This document shows, piece by piece, positions 1-9,007 of a stretch of 64,000 nucleotides of DNA. This stretch comes from Ferroplasma acidiphilum (GTDB lineage Archaea > Thermoplasmatota > Thermoplasmata > Thermoplasmatales > Thermoplasmataceae). Each line of letters opens with the position of its first letter. Position 1 is the first letter of the stretch. The DNA lies in the NCBI RefSeq assembly GCF_002078355.1, contig NZ_CP015363.1:1364001-1428000 (forward strand), written 5' to 3'. The notes under the pieces were generated by a model. The model searched no databases. It was not told where the DNA came from and saw only the letters and a program-made list of their open reading frames with translations. The translations under genes were made by a program, and so were the position numbers.

Positions 1-52
1 CCAGGTATTTTATGTACTCTGATTTCTTCAGGGTGAGTTTAACTCTGAACAT
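1..52 (-). CDS. 5' end of a gene running off the left edge, unknown product
   Basis: An ATG on the minus strand at 52-50 opens a frame that stays open to the window edge (17 codons, starting MFRVKLTLKK). An AT-rich TATA-like stretch lies about 25 nt upstream (near 70-85), which fits a leaderless archaeal start. Too little protein is present to name a family. Confidence 0.45.
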   Translation of the reverse strand, partial: MFRVKLTLKKSEYIKYL

Positions 53-124
53 TTCTACGTCATTATGATATATTATTATATAACTATTTGTCAGTTTTCA
101 ATGTGTTAAAATGTAGCATATTCC

Positions 125-853
125 TTAACCTATAGCCTGCAATTTTTTATTTTTCCTGATACTGATTTCATGGGAATAGTAAAGAACTGCAAAAATACAT
201 ACAAATATTACAGCGGAGATCAGGGCAGGCAAATATAATGCTACTACAGCATCTTCAATGCACTGGAATAAGCCGAGAAGTGTATAGAATATTAAAGCAT
301 TTATGCTAAATTTCGAACTCCCAGGAAGTATTAACAATAAAACTGCAAAGATTGAAATGGATGCTATAAACCATCCTGCGAAGTTTGTGAGAGGAACACC
401 AAAATATATGCCAGGCACTGCCCAGTGCCATAGATGTATGGAAAAGCGTGGATCAAAAGATAAATCAATTGCCACCATCAATATAGATGAGGTAACAATT
501 TTCCCACGCCCTGCGAGCCATGAGAAATATAATAGTGAAGACCAGAGGAATGGAATAGCCACGGGAACACCCAATAGTTCAGGGCCGAGAATTGATGAAT
601 ATATATACCTTCCAAATGGAATGCCTGTATGCACCCCTGAAAATTCAATAAAAAAGGCAAGGATGTAGGAAGCTGCAAAGAATTTCAGGGTGAAATTAGC
701 ACCTTTAAATTTTATTGAATGATAAAAGTAGAATGGTATAAATATTACCTCCATGAAGACAGACAGATCATAAATGTGGGTAAATATGTATGCAATTAGC
801 ATAACGATGCCAGATGCAAGGTACGCATAGGCAATGAGCCATTCAGTTTTCAT
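125..853 (-). CDS. Carotenoid biosynthesis membrane protein, CruF/DUF422 family
   Basis: A 242-residue, very hydrophobic protein with about seven predicted membrane segments. The middle carries the DUF422/CruF pattern: an acidic residue followed by HTGIPFGRY, then a VPVAIPFLW stretch and conserved Asp, His and Trp residues around DPRFSIHLWHW. CruF-type proteins (bisanhydrobacterioruberin hydratase and the gamma-carotene 1',2'-hydratase) hydrate the ends of carotenoids in the membrane. That substrate is inferred from the family; no phytoene synthase or desaturase lies in the window. A TATA-like tract at 911-920 could serve this gene and the divergent one at 938. Confidence 0.72.
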   Translation of the reverse strand: MKTEWLIAYAYLASGIVMLIAYIFTHIYDLSVFMEVIFIPFYFYHSIKFKGANFTLKFFAASYILAFFIEFSGVHTGIPFGRYIYSSILGPELLGVPVAIPFLWSSLLYFSWLAGRGKIVTSSILMVAIDLSFDPRFSIHLWHWAVPGIYFGVPLTNFAGWFIASISIFAVLLLILPGSSKFSINALIFYTLLGLFQCIEDAVVALYLPALISAVIFVCIFAVLYYSHEISIRKNKKLQAIG

Positions 854-937
854 TGGATAAACATGGTAAAACTCTATTTGATACTTTTCAGGATGCCTGC
901 CACCGTATCTTTATATATACAGAATTTATCAGTTTCT

Positions 938-1438
938 GTGGCAGGCTTAAATTTATCCAATACATTCCTTGGAATAGCCCTTCTGCTAATATTTTCCCGG
1001 ATCTTATATAGAAGGCTAAAACAGGGAATTAATGGAAGGCAGTATAAAACTGCAAGGCTATTCATAACACCTACCATTTATTTCCTGCTTCTTGTGTTCT
1101 TTATGGTTGCATTCATAGGGAATATAGATTATATTATTATAGTAATACTGCTCTGCGTTGTTGGAATTATCCCCGGATTTATCTATGGCGAGCGTGTAAC
1201 ATTTTTTGACAGGAACGGCCAGATTTTTTATAAAAGGTCTCCATATATACTTACCTTCTGGGCTGCAGGGTTTATGGTAAGAATATTGCTTGAATTCATT
1301 TTCCCTTCAAACCTGGAGATACAGTTTATAGTGGATACATTACTTGCTGTAACGCTTGGGCTCATTGTGGGAGAATCCATTAAAACCTACAGGAAATACA
1401 GGGAATATACAATGGAAAATAACCTTACTATAAATTAG
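938..1438 (+). CDS. Integral membrane protein, CcdC/DUF1453-like
   Basis: The frame is open from an ATG at 863, but that start lies 9 bp from the divergent gene and leaves no room for a promoter. A TATA-like box at 911-918 sits about 25 nt before an in-frame GTG at 938, so I prefer a 166-residue product. It has about five hydrophobic segments with basic loops (RRLKQG; KTYRKYREY at the C-terminus). The layout resembles the CcdC-like/DUF1453 family, whose role is poorly known. The stop overlaps the convergent endonuclease gene by 4 nt. The family call is tentative. Confidence 0.55.
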   Translation: MAGLNLSNTFLGIALLLIFSRILYRRLKQGINGRQYKTARLFITPTIYFLLLVFFMVAFIGNIDYIIIVILLCVVGIIPGFIYGERVTFFDRNGQIFYKRSPYILTFWAAGFMVRILLEFIFPSNLEIQFIVDTLLAVTLGLIVGESIKTYRKYREYTMENNLTIN

Positions 1439-2067
1439 TGTTTTCCGTATAAACAATCATCCCGGAGAAAACAGGATTTGCATACAGGTGTTTTTTTGCA
1501 GAAATCTTTTCCAAGGTTTACGATCATGCCATGAAAATTTTTAAGCTGATCTATTTCAGAAAATTCTTCTTCTGCGTAATTCCTTATTTCTTTTCTTGAA
1601 AAGTCCTTTCCATAAAATCTTTTGAAAAATCTCAGTGTATATGCATCAACGACAAATACCGGATAGTCAAGGGCATAGAGCATTATAGACTCCATGGTTT
1701 CGTTTCCAACGCCGTTAAGCCCCATGATAAATCCTTCTATTTCTTTAATGTCTTTATTTTTCATCCCGGGCAGATTGCCATATTTTTCTGTGATTTCCTT
1801 TGAGAGGGTAAGAAGGTAGCGGCTCTTCTGGTTATAGAACCCGGAACTCTTAATAAGTTCCTTCAATCTCTCCTGATCAGTTGTGGCTATTTCATTCAGG
1901 GTATAAACATGATTTTCTTTCATTTTTTTCAAAGCCTTTTCCACATTTTTCCACGATGTATTCTGTGTAAGTATAGTTCCAATTACAGTCTCATCATCAG
2001 TTTCTGAAGGCCACCATTCCAGGTTTCCATAGTAAACATACAGTAAATTGTATAGGTCCCCGAACAT
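1435..2067 (-). CDS. Endonuclease III-like DNA glycosylase (HhH-GPD) with a 4Fe-4S cluster
   Basis: A 210-residue protein with the HhH-GPD fold. An N-terminal helix carries IGTILTQNTSW, the hairpin lies near residues 118-128 (GVGNETMES), and the catalytic aspartate is in VVDAYT. Four C-terminal cysteines (in FCKKTPVCKSCFLRDDC) form the 4Fe-4S motif. The family removes damaged bases from DNA. In E. coli Nth the hairpin carries a catalytic lysine (GVGRKT); here that position is Glu. The enzyme may therefore be a glycosylase without strong lyase activity, as in several archaeal Nth relatives. Convergent with the gene at 938. Confidence 0.85.
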   Translation of the reverse strand: MFGDLYNLLYVYYGNLEWWPSETDDETVIGTILTQNTSWKNVEKALKKMKENHVYTLNEIATTDQERLKELIKSSGFYNQKSRYLLTLSKEITEKYGNLPGMKNKDIKEIEGFIMGLNGVGNETMESIMLYALDYPVFVVDAYTLRFFKRFYGKDFSRKEIRNYAEEEFSEIDQLKNFHGMIVNLGKDFCKKTPVCKSCFLRDDCLYGKH

Positions 2068-2152
2068 TATACTGTTATGGTTAAATTATTAAAAAATATT
2101 TTTGTTGCATTAATTCAGTATGAGATTTAAATATAGAAAAAATAACCAGGTA

Positions 2153-2755
2153 TTATTTCAGGACACTCAGGGCAACAAGGGCGTCAAGGAAATATTGTAT
2201 GGCAAAGCCTGCAACAAGAAGCCCGAAAATTCTTGTTATTGCTGTCATCACCTTGTCTCCCAGCAGGCTTAATATTTTAGATGAATATATGAAGAAAAAA
2301 TACACGATGACAAGCACCAGAAGCACAGAAACAATAGTAAGAATTTTTGTGAATAAGTCACCCTTCATGAGGATAATAACAAGAGATATGGCACCCGGGC
2401 CAGCGAGAAGTGGGGTTGCAAATGGAACTATTCCCATGTTTTTTGAACTGTCTACGGACGTATCAGGTTTAGCTCCCTGCCTGACCATTTCTATTCCCAT
2501 GAGCAGGAGTATTATGCCGCCTGCAATTTCCAGTGCTTCTATGGATATACCAAAAAATTCTATTATAAGCCCCCCTGCCAGTGCGAAAAGTATTATTATA
2601 ATTCCAGCATAAAAAACAGCATCCCTTGAAATGGTCCTTCGTGTATCGCGGTTGAAGGAGCCGGTCATGCTTACAAATATTGCAAGGCTTCCGAATGGAT
2701 CTATAACCACAAAAAGTGGCATGAATACTTTCAGGAAGTCTGTGCTAAATGTCAT
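2153..2755 (-). CDS. marC: MarC-family integral membrane protein
   Basis: A 200-residue protein with about six membrane helices in two repeats, typical of MarC/UPF0056. Family features include PLFVVIDPFG near the N-terminus, the GGIILLLMGIEM helix, and PFATPLLAGPGAIS near residues 110-125. The function of the family is unresolved: the old multiple-antibiotic-resistance link was withdrawn. The minus-strand start is preceded by a strong TATA-like tract near 2770-2785, consistent with a short or absent leader. Confidence 0.88.
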   Translation of the reverse strand: MTFSTDFLKVFMPLFVVIDPFGSLAIFVSMTGSFNRDTRRTISRDAVFYAGIIIILFALAGGLIIEFFGISIEALEIAGGIILLLMGIEMVRQGAKPDTSVDSSKNMGIVPFATPLLAGPGAISLVIILMKGDLFTKILTIVSVLLVLVIVYFFFIYSSKILSLLGDKVMTAITRIFGLLVAGFAIQYFLDALVALSVLK

Positions 2756-2886
2756 ATTACTGTATAGTAATGATATATATAAATTGAATTTTTTTTATTT
2801 ATTTAACCAGATGGTAATGTATTATTATATAATACGCTGCGGCTGAAAAAGCAAAAAATATTATATGATTTTTATATGAGTCAAAA

Positions 2887-4026
2887 ATGAAAGTGCTTAT
2901 TCTGGGCATTGACGGATACATCGGTTTTCCTCTTGCACTGAGGCTTCTTGATAGAGGATATGAAGTATATGGTGCCGACAATTTTTATACACGCAGAAGG
3001 GTAAAAAATGTAGGTTCTAAATCTGCGGTAAAGATTAATTCTTTTGCCACACGGAACAAAAAACTGAATAATGCCATTAAGTTTTACATGGGCGATGTTA
3101 GCAATCCGAAATTTGTATACGATATAATAAGGGATTCAGGGGCAGATGCCATAGTCCACCTGGCCGAACAGCGTTCTGCACCCTATTCAATGATATCACT
3201 TAAAACGGCTACTGAAACACTGGACAAAAATATAGAAAGCACAATGAATATAATATATGCGGTAAAAGACCTGAACAGGGATATACATATAGTTAAACTC
3301 GGTTCCATGGGTGAATACGGAACACCGAATATTGATATACCTGAAGGATTCCTGGATGTCCAGTTCCATGGAAGAAGCGATAAATTGCCTTTCCCACGGA
3401 TGGGGCAATCCTGGTACCACCTGTCAAAAATTTTTGACACTTACAACCTGATGCTTGCAAACCGGATATGGGGGCTAAACGTCAGTGATGTTATGCAGGG
3501 TGTTGTTTATGGAACAAGAACTCCTGAGATTACAAAATACAAACTCTTTACCAGGTTCGACATTGACCAGATATACGGAACAGTGCTGAATAGATTCATT
3601 TCACAGGCAGTAATAGGATACCCGCTGACAGTGTATGGGAAAGGAGACCAGAAGCGTGCGTTTTTGTCGCTAGAAGATAGTGTAGAATGCCTTAACCTGA
3701 TACTTGACCATCCTGCTGAAAATGAATATAAGGTATACAACCAGTTTGATGAATATTATCCATTAAATTATCTTGCAGAAACGGTTAAAAACAGGTATGA
3801 ATCAATATATGGAAAGAAAGTAAGCATAAACCATGTGCCCAATCCCAGGGTGGAGATGGAAGACCACTATTATAATCCGGCAAACCAGAATTTAAAGGAT
3901 ATAGGCTACAGGAGACAGAGGTCACTGGAAGATGAAGTCCCTGTTATGATAAAGGATGTAAGAAACAACATAAATACAGTTTATAGCCTGAAGAATGTTA
4001 TAAAGCCCTCAACTAACTGGAGATAA
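2887..4026 (+). CDS. agl3: UDP-sulfoquinovose synthase (SqdB/Agl3 family)
   Basis: A 379-residue extended short-chain dehydrogenase. The N-terminus carries the NAD-binding GIDGYIG loop, followed by HLAEQRSAPYSM near residue 95, GSMGEYG near 140 and a catalytic YHLSK near 178. These match SqdB and Sulfolobus Agl3, which make UDP-sulfoquinovose from UDP-glucose and sulfite. In Sulfolobus the product decorates the N-glycan of surface proteins; the same role here is inferred. A TATA-like box near 2858-2868 precedes the ATG. The 3' end overlaps the convergent nucleotidyltransferase gene by 14 nt. That enzyme could supply UDP-glucose. Confidence 0.87.
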   Translation: MKVLILGIDGYIGFPLALRLLDRGYEVYGADNFYTRRRVKNVGSKSAVKINSFATRNKKLNNAIKFYMGDVSNPKFVYDIIRDSGADAIVHLAEQRSAPYSMISLKTATETLDKNIESTMNIIYAVKDLNRDIHIVKLGSMGEYGTPNIDIPEGFLDVQFHGRSDKLPFPRMGQSWYHLSKIFDTYNLMLANRIWGLNVSDVMQGVVYGTRTPEITKYKLFTRFDIDQIYGTVLNRFISQAVIGYPLTVYGKGDQKRAFLSLEDSVECLNLILDHPAENEYKVYNQFDEYYPLNYLAETVKNRYESIYGKKVSINHVPNPRVEMEDHYYNPANQNLKDIGYRRQRSLEDEVPVMIKDVRNNINTVYSLKNVIKPSTNWR

Positions 4027-4735
4027 GTTTTCTGGAGAAATTATATGCCCTCCTGAGGATTTTATAATAATCATTGCTGTTTCCAATACTGAGCCAGTCT
4101 GATCTCCTTATCTTAAATGGAATAACTGTATTTCCATTAATTATGTGCCTATTTATTGCAGGTGTTAATTCTGTACCGTCCAGCAGATCCATCACATCCC
4201 TTTTAATTACATAGAACGCTGCAAGTGCATATTTTGAAGTGGGATGTTCAGGCTTCTCCACAACAGATTCCACAATGCCGTTTTTTATATTTGCCACGCC
4301 ATATCTCTGGGGGTTGGGCACTGCCATTACGCTGAGAATGGTTTTGCCTGTTGACCTGTAAAGATCAACCATATTTTTTGTTTTATTCCTATCCAGTATG
4401 AGCCCATCGCCTGCATTCAATATGAAATCTCCTAGAATGTATTCTTTAGCCAGTGCTACGGCCTTTCCATAGCCTTCCGCCCGTTTCTGGTATATATATT
4501 CGGATTTTACATTCAGTGTTGAAAGATAATCTGCTGTATGCCTGTCCTTAGCATCCAGCACAATAAAAAACTTATCTGCTCCGGATAGTGATAGATTGTG
4601 GATTATGCACTCAAGAATAGGCCTGAGAACTATTTTCCCATTTCTGACAGCATAAACTGGAAGCATCTCTTTTCTCATGCCTTCAGGAAGGTTAGCCCGG
4701 GTTCCAAGCCCGGCAGCAGTTATAAGGGCGTCCAT
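4013..4735 (-). CDS. Sugar-1-phosphate nucleotidyltransferase, GalU-like
   Basis: A 240-residue Rossmann-type nucleotidyltransferase. The N-terminal signature is AAGLGTRANLPEGMRKEMLP, where GalU enzymes have GxGTR plus KEMLP. NAGDGLI near residue 125 and VEKP near 175 supply the metal and sugar-phosphate sites. The GalU-type motifs point to UTP-glucose-1-phosphate uridylyltransferase. Its convergent neighbour needs UDP-glucose, which supports that substrate; sugar specificity cannot be read from sequence alone. The length is short compared with bacterial GalU (about 300), as in many archaeal versions. Confidence 0.78.
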   Translation of the reverse strand: MDALITAAGLGTRANLPEGMRKEMLPVYAVRNGKIVLRPILECIIHNLSLSGADKFFIVLDAKDRHTADYLSTLNVKSEYIYQKRAEGYGKAVALAKEYILGDFILNAGDGLILDRNKTKNMVDLYRSTGKTILSVMAVPNPQRYGVANIKNGIVESVVEKPEHPTSKYALAAFYVIKRDVMDLLDGTELTPAINRHIINGNTVIPFKIRRSDWLSIGNSNDYYKILRRAYNFSRKLISS

Positions 4736-4819
4736 AAATGGTAATTGAATTCATTTTATTAATAATGTTGCTGTAACCGGTTCAATATAATATTAATAGT
4801 GATTAGCAATTATATATGG

Positions 4820-5755
4820 ATGGAATGTTCAATATGCGGCGCTACTGCTGTATATGAGGTAAAATACAACGGTTCTGCACTGTGCAAAAACCACTTTATT
4901 ACGTATGTGGAAAAGAGGGTGAAGCGTGAGATACGTGAACAGGTAGACTTTGGCAGTAAAAAAACCAGGATTTCTGTTGCAATCTCAGGTGGAAAAGATA
5001 GTTCTGCAACATTATATCTGCTACACAAAATATTATCGGAGAGGAGAAACCTTGAACTTACAGCATTCACTGTGGATGAGGGCATAGAGGGGTACAGGAG
5101 CACAGGGCTCGAGAAGGCCAGAAAATTGTGTGAAAATCTGGGAATTGAACATAATGTAATATCATACAAGGAAAACTATGGCTATTCACTGGATGAAATA
5201 ATGAAAATAGACAAAAAAACTATTTCATGTTCCCACTGTGGCCCTATGAGGAGGCAATTAATGAACAGGATATCAGAATATACCGAATCTGATTACGTTG
5301 CTCTGGGCATTAACCTTGACGATTATGCACAATCAATACTGATGAATGTTGCAAAGGGAGATGTAGCACGCTACGCAAGGATGGCCCCCCATTCCTATAC
5401 GAGGGAGGGTTTAGTGCCAAGAATATTGCCCCTGAGAAAAATACCTGAGAAGGAGGTTGTGCTTTACGCTATTTTAAATGGCATAGATTTTGACTCCAGC
5501 TGGTGCCCCTACTATAGCATGGCACAGAGAAATTCATTCAGGGATATTATAGAAAAACTTGAAAAGGAAACTCCAGGGACAAAATTTGCAATAGTAAAAT
5601 TCTTTGATGAAACGAGGAAATCAATCAGGGAACACTATGTCAATGAAAATGTTAAGTTAAATTCGTGTAAAATATGCGGTGCACCAACTCCCGGAGAGAT
5701 ATGCGAGGTCTGCTCTGATCTTGAGCATATAAGGGCAATAGATAATGAAACATAG
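4820..5755 (+). CDS. tRNA 2-thiolation ATPase, TtuA/Ncs6 family
   Basis: The product is a PP-loop sulfur-transfer enzyme. An N-terminal zinc ribbon (CSICG and CKNHF) is followed by the SGGKDSS ATP-binding loop, a CSHCG pair near residue 140, a further Cys in SSWCPYY, and a C-terminal CKICG/CEVC zinc ribbon. The three central cysteines match the 4Fe-4S site of TtuA. The family adds sulfur to U54 or U34 of tRNA using a ubiquitin-like sulfur carrier. An upstream in-frame GTG (4799) exists, but a TATA-like box at 4784-4795 lies about 27 nt before ATG 4820, so the shorter 311-residue form is chosen. Confidence 0.85.
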   Translation: MECSICGATAVYEVKYNGSALCKNHFITYVEKRVKREIREQVDFGSKKTRISVAISGGKDSSATLYLLHKILSERRNLELTAFTVDEGIEGYRSTGLEKARKLCENLGIEHNVISYKENYGYSLDEIMKIDKKTISCSHCGPMRRQLMNRISEYTESDYVALGINLDDYAQSILMNVAKGDVARYARMAPHSYTREGLVPRILPLRKIPEKEVVLYAILNGIDFDSSWCPYYSMAQRNSFRDIIEKLEKETPGTKFAIVKFFDETRKSIREHYVNENVKLNSCKICGAPTPGEICEVCSDLEHIRAIDNET

Positions 5756-5791
5756 AAATATTTATTTAATTTCTAATAATAGGGGGTCTAC

Positions 5792-5866
5792 GGGGTTGTA
5801 GCTTAGCTTGGTTGGAGCACCCGGCTGATAACCGGGAGGTCACCGGTTCAAATCCGGTCAGCCCCA
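5792..5866 (+). tRNA. tRNA-Ile (anticodon GAU)
   Basis: A full cloverleaf can be drawn. The acceptor arm GGGGTTG pairs with CAGCCCC, and the discriminator is A5866. The anticodon stem CCGGC... encloses the loop CTGATAA, with GAT as the anticodon. The T arm is ACCGG-TTCAAAT-CCGGT. No intron is present and CCA is not encoded. A TATA-like stretch near 5758-5766 lies about 27 nt upstream of the 5' end, and a T-rich tract follows the 3' end. Confidence 0.97.
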
Positions 5867-6189
5867 TTTTTATTTTAATACTTTAAATAATTCTATTAAC
5901 CGGGATTTATATTAATCGATTCAGAATGTAGTTTTATACAGATATGTGAGAAGAGGGCAACTGTAGTTTTGCAGATGCCAGTGGCCAGTATTAGTCTGGA
6001 TTTTTCAAATCATTAACATGCTTATCTCATTATACCGGATTTTCTCTTTGAAATGCCTTATATAGTGATTTACTCAAATCTAATTCAGGACACAACACTC
6101 AAATGTGAATATATGAATTTATTGATTAAAAAATTCAGTGCATGCCGATTGAAATGGTATATCCACTATTGCATATACAATTTGTCGCA
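5867..6189. other. Intergenic stretch with no recognised gene
   Basis: These 323 bp separate tRNA-Ile from the 3' end of the P-type ATPase gene. The start contains a T-rich tract that could end tRNA transcription. A long plus-strand frame that begins here (6053) runs antisense through the ATPase gene and has no protein-like features. I see no RNA gene or repeat. Confidence 0.5.
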
Positions 6190-8832
6190 TCATTGCTGTA
6201 ATGGCTGTGGAGGATTTTTCTTTTTTTTGCTAATTATAATCTTTCTGAGTTCAATCCATGAACTTGATAGCACTGAAACTATTATGATCAAAACCCAATT
6301 TCTGTATTCAATGGTTGATGTGTCTATGATAGCGTGTAGTGGCGTGAAAATAGTTATAACTATGAGGGCTCCTACAACTATTAATCCCCATGATAAGATC
6401 ACCCAGTTAGAAAAAAATGACCTCTGTGAAACAGGTTCGCGCTCTGTCCTGAGGTTCTGGGCAAGGATCACCTGGGAAAGTATCCAGGTTGCAAAGGCTG
6501 CCGTCTGTGCCTGGATGATATCTGCTTCACTATAGTATATGTATAGATATATGAAAGTAACCGCAAGAAATACTCCAAGGGCACTTGTCAGGATAGAAAT
6601 TATCATAGGCCTGTCCATGAAATCTGCACCCCGTTTCTGTGGTGCTGCATGCAGGATGCCTGGTTCATCCCGCTCTTTCAAAAATCCCCAGAGCGCACCA
6701 ACATCCATGAACATCTCCATTATTATAATCTGTATCGGCATAAAGGGGAAGGGGATGATCAATAGTATCGGGACAAGAAGAATCAAAATCAGAGAAATCT
6801 TAACTGCAATATAGTACCTGATGCCTTTTTTTAGCGTATATTGCATCTTTCTGCCCTCGAAGACTGCCTCTGCTATAGTATGGAAATTATCATCTTCCAG
6901 TACTATGTCTGAAGCTTCCTTGGCAACTTCAGTTCCTCTTTTTCCCATTGATATGCCAATTTCAGCTGCTCTCAATGCAGAAGCGTCATTTGCACCATCG
7001 CCAGTCACAGCAACAATTTCACCATTCTTTTGCAGTGCCTTTACAATTCGCAGCTTCTGATCATGTGTTATTCTTGCAAAGATAGATGTTTTCTCAATGG
7101 CTTTAGAAAGCTCATCATCTGGCATAGCCCGGATTTGATCTCCAGTGAGTGTTGATTCCGCATTTTCTATGCCAACCATTTTTCCAATAGTTTCTGCTGT
7201 TACCGGATAGTCTCCCGTGAGCATTATTACTCTAATTCCTGCATTCTGACAGAGCTTTACAGCGTTCTTTACTCCTTTCCCTGGAGGGTCTATGAAGCTG
7301 ATCATGCCTATGAATATCATATCACTATCGACAATATCTCTCTCTTCCGCCTGCCCATTTATTCTTTTATAGGCGAAAGCTATGGTCCTCTCACCAACTT
7401 TTGCCACCTCATTTATAGCATCCCTGATAAGTTTTAAATCATCCTCCGATTTGACTTTATTTGAAGATTCATCCACCATTACCTTTGTGCATCTTGATAA
7501 AACAACTTCGGGGGCGCCACTTGTGTATGCAACATAACCATCATGAACCGAATAAACATAACTTGCACGTTTTATGTTGCTGTCAAAACCGAATCGGCCA
7601 GTTATCTGGTATTCACTTTCTAATTCATGAATATCAAGTCCAGAATTAATTGCATATTTCAGTATTGCTACCTCCATCGGGTCTTTGTATCCCTCAGAAA
7701 ATTTCTGTTCAATTTCCAAATTTCCTGTAGCAAGTACCGCTGATTTAAGAAAACTGGAGTTGGTCCCTTGAGCAGCCTCGTATAATTTTCCACCAGTAAG
7801 AATATGATTAACTTTCATAGCATTTTCTGTGATAGTTCCAGTCTTATCTGTGGCAATAACTGTAACGCTACCCAGAGTTTGTGCGGCAGTAAGACCTTTA
7901 ACAATGGCTTTCTTCTTCGATAGGGAATATGCCCCTATTGCCAGGGTGATTGTTATCAAAATTGGTATCTCTTCGGGAACTGTGGCAAATGCCATAGAAA
8001 GACCCATTAATATCATCTGATCCAATGGGTCACCGTGCACATAGCCGATTAATGGAATTAGGGCGCTGAAGAAAACTGCTATTACTATCAGGAGCCGGGC
8101 AGTTTTATTCAATGACTTTTCTAAAGGTGTTGGAATCTCTTTATGGTTCTTTACGGATTCAGAAATTTTCCCGATTTCTGTTTTCAACCCGGTAGATGTA
8201 ACTGCAAATTTACCGTTTCCCTGCACCACAAGTGTTCCGGAAACTACCCTGTGCATATTTGCACCCGGCTGGGTTTCAGCTACATCATAACTGACCTTGT
8301 TTACAGGATATGATTCTCCCGTAACAAGTGATTCATCAATATATAAGCCGGAGGAACTTACAACAATGCCATCTGCCGGGACCATGTCTCCTGTTCTAAG
8401 GTATACAATATCGCCGGGCACTAACACGCTGGTGGATTTTTCCAGCAGTGAACCGTTCCTTAAAACCCATGTTTTCGGAGTAACCATGCTGTGAAGTGCC
8501 TGTATAGATATCTGGGCCTTTTTTACATTATAAACTTCGATTAATATCACGGCAAAAACTATAATGATTACAGTAAAGGATTCAAATGGGGTTCCTATTA
8601 GAAAATATATGATTCCAATAACCACAAGAACAAGTATTAGCGGTTCTTTTAACTGGTCCAGAAAAATCTGGAGAATACCATGTTTTTTGGCTTCAGGGAT
8701 AGCATTTAAACCGTAACTTTGAATTCTGCGTGTTGCTTCTGATTCAGTCAGCCCATTTTCAACATCAACCCCGAGAGATTTGAGAATGTTTTCCACGTCT
8801 TCGATCTCGTGATTAAATGTTTCCTTCCCCAT
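6190..8832 (-). CDS. P-type cation-transporting ATPase (P2, Ca2+/H+-like)
   Basis: An 880-residue P-type ATPase. Order: a cation-ATPase N-terminal domain (1-55), two membrane helices, the actuator domain with VTGES (near 168), helices with PEEIP (near 287), the phosphorylation loop DKTGTITEN (D near 329), a nucleotide-binding domain, the hinge TGDGANDA, and six C-terminal helices. The protein couples ATP hydrolysis to cation transport across the cytoplasmic membrane. The PEEIP motif in helix 4 stands where Ca2+ pumps have PEGLP, so the ion (Ca2+, H+ or Mn2+) is not decided. The tail is Lys/Pro/Gln-rich. Confidence 0.9.
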   Translation of the reverse strand: MGKETFNHEIEDVENILKSLGVDVENGLTESEATRRIQSYGLNAIPEAKKHGILQIFLDQLKEPLILVLVVIGIIYFLIGTPFESFTVIIIVFAVILIEVYNVKKAQISIQALHSMVTPKTWVLRNGSLLEKSTSVLVPGDIVYLRTGDMVPADGIVVSSSGLYIDESLVTGESYPVNKVSYDVAETQPGANMHRVVSGTLVVQGNGKFAVTSTGLKTEIGKISESVKNHKEIPTPLEKSLNKTARLLIVIAVFFSALIPLIGYVHGDPLDQMILMGLSMAFATVPEEIPILITITLAIGAYSLSKKKAIVKGLTAAQTLGSVTVIATDKTGTITENAMKVNHILTGGKLYEAAQGTNSSFLKSAVLATGNLEIEQKFSEGYKDPMEVAILKYAINSGLDIHELESEYQITGRFGFDSNIKRASYVYSVHDGYVAYTSGAPEVVLSRCTKVMVDESSNKVKSEDDLKLIRDAINEVAKVGERTIAFAYKRINGQAEERDIVDSDMIFIGMISFIDPPGKGVKNAVKLCQNAGIRVIMLTGDYPVTAETIGKMVGIENAESTLTGDQIRAMPDDELSKAIEKTSIFARITHDQKLRIVKALQKNGEIVAVTGDGANDASALRAAEIGISMGKRGTEVAKEASDIVLEDDNFHTIAEAVFEGRKMQYTLKKGIRYYIAVKISLILILLVPILLIIPFPFMPIQIIIMEMFMDVGALWGFLKERDEPGILHAAPQKRGADFMDRPMIISILTSALGVFLAVTFIYLYIYYSEADIIQAQTAAFATWILSQVILAQNLRTEREPVSQRSFFSNWVILSWGLIVVGALIVITIFTPLHAIIDTSTIEYRNWVLIIIVSVLSSSWIELRKIIISKKKKNPPQPLQQ

Positions 8833-9007
8833 ATATAAGAAGGATTATGTGCTATAAAAAAGGTTGTAATAAACATTTTTGTTTTAAAAGTTGTGCTTAT
8901 AATTTTGTTTAAATATGAACTCCTGTTATGATGAAAACATTAATTGAATTTCCTGAACTTATACTGTTAAAAGGAATTCTTTAAATGGCTGCTAGATATT
9001 TGTTATT

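Noticed and set aside
4799-5866. A functional link between the tRNA thiolase gene and the adjacent tRNA-Ile gene
   Set aside because: Adjacency alone is weak: the tRNA has its own TATA-like box, and archaeal thiolases act on many tRNAs.
6053-6535. A 160-codon plus-strand frame
   Set aside because: Most of it is antisense to the C-terminus of the P-type ATPase, and the part outside reads as random Cys/Ile/His-rich sequence.
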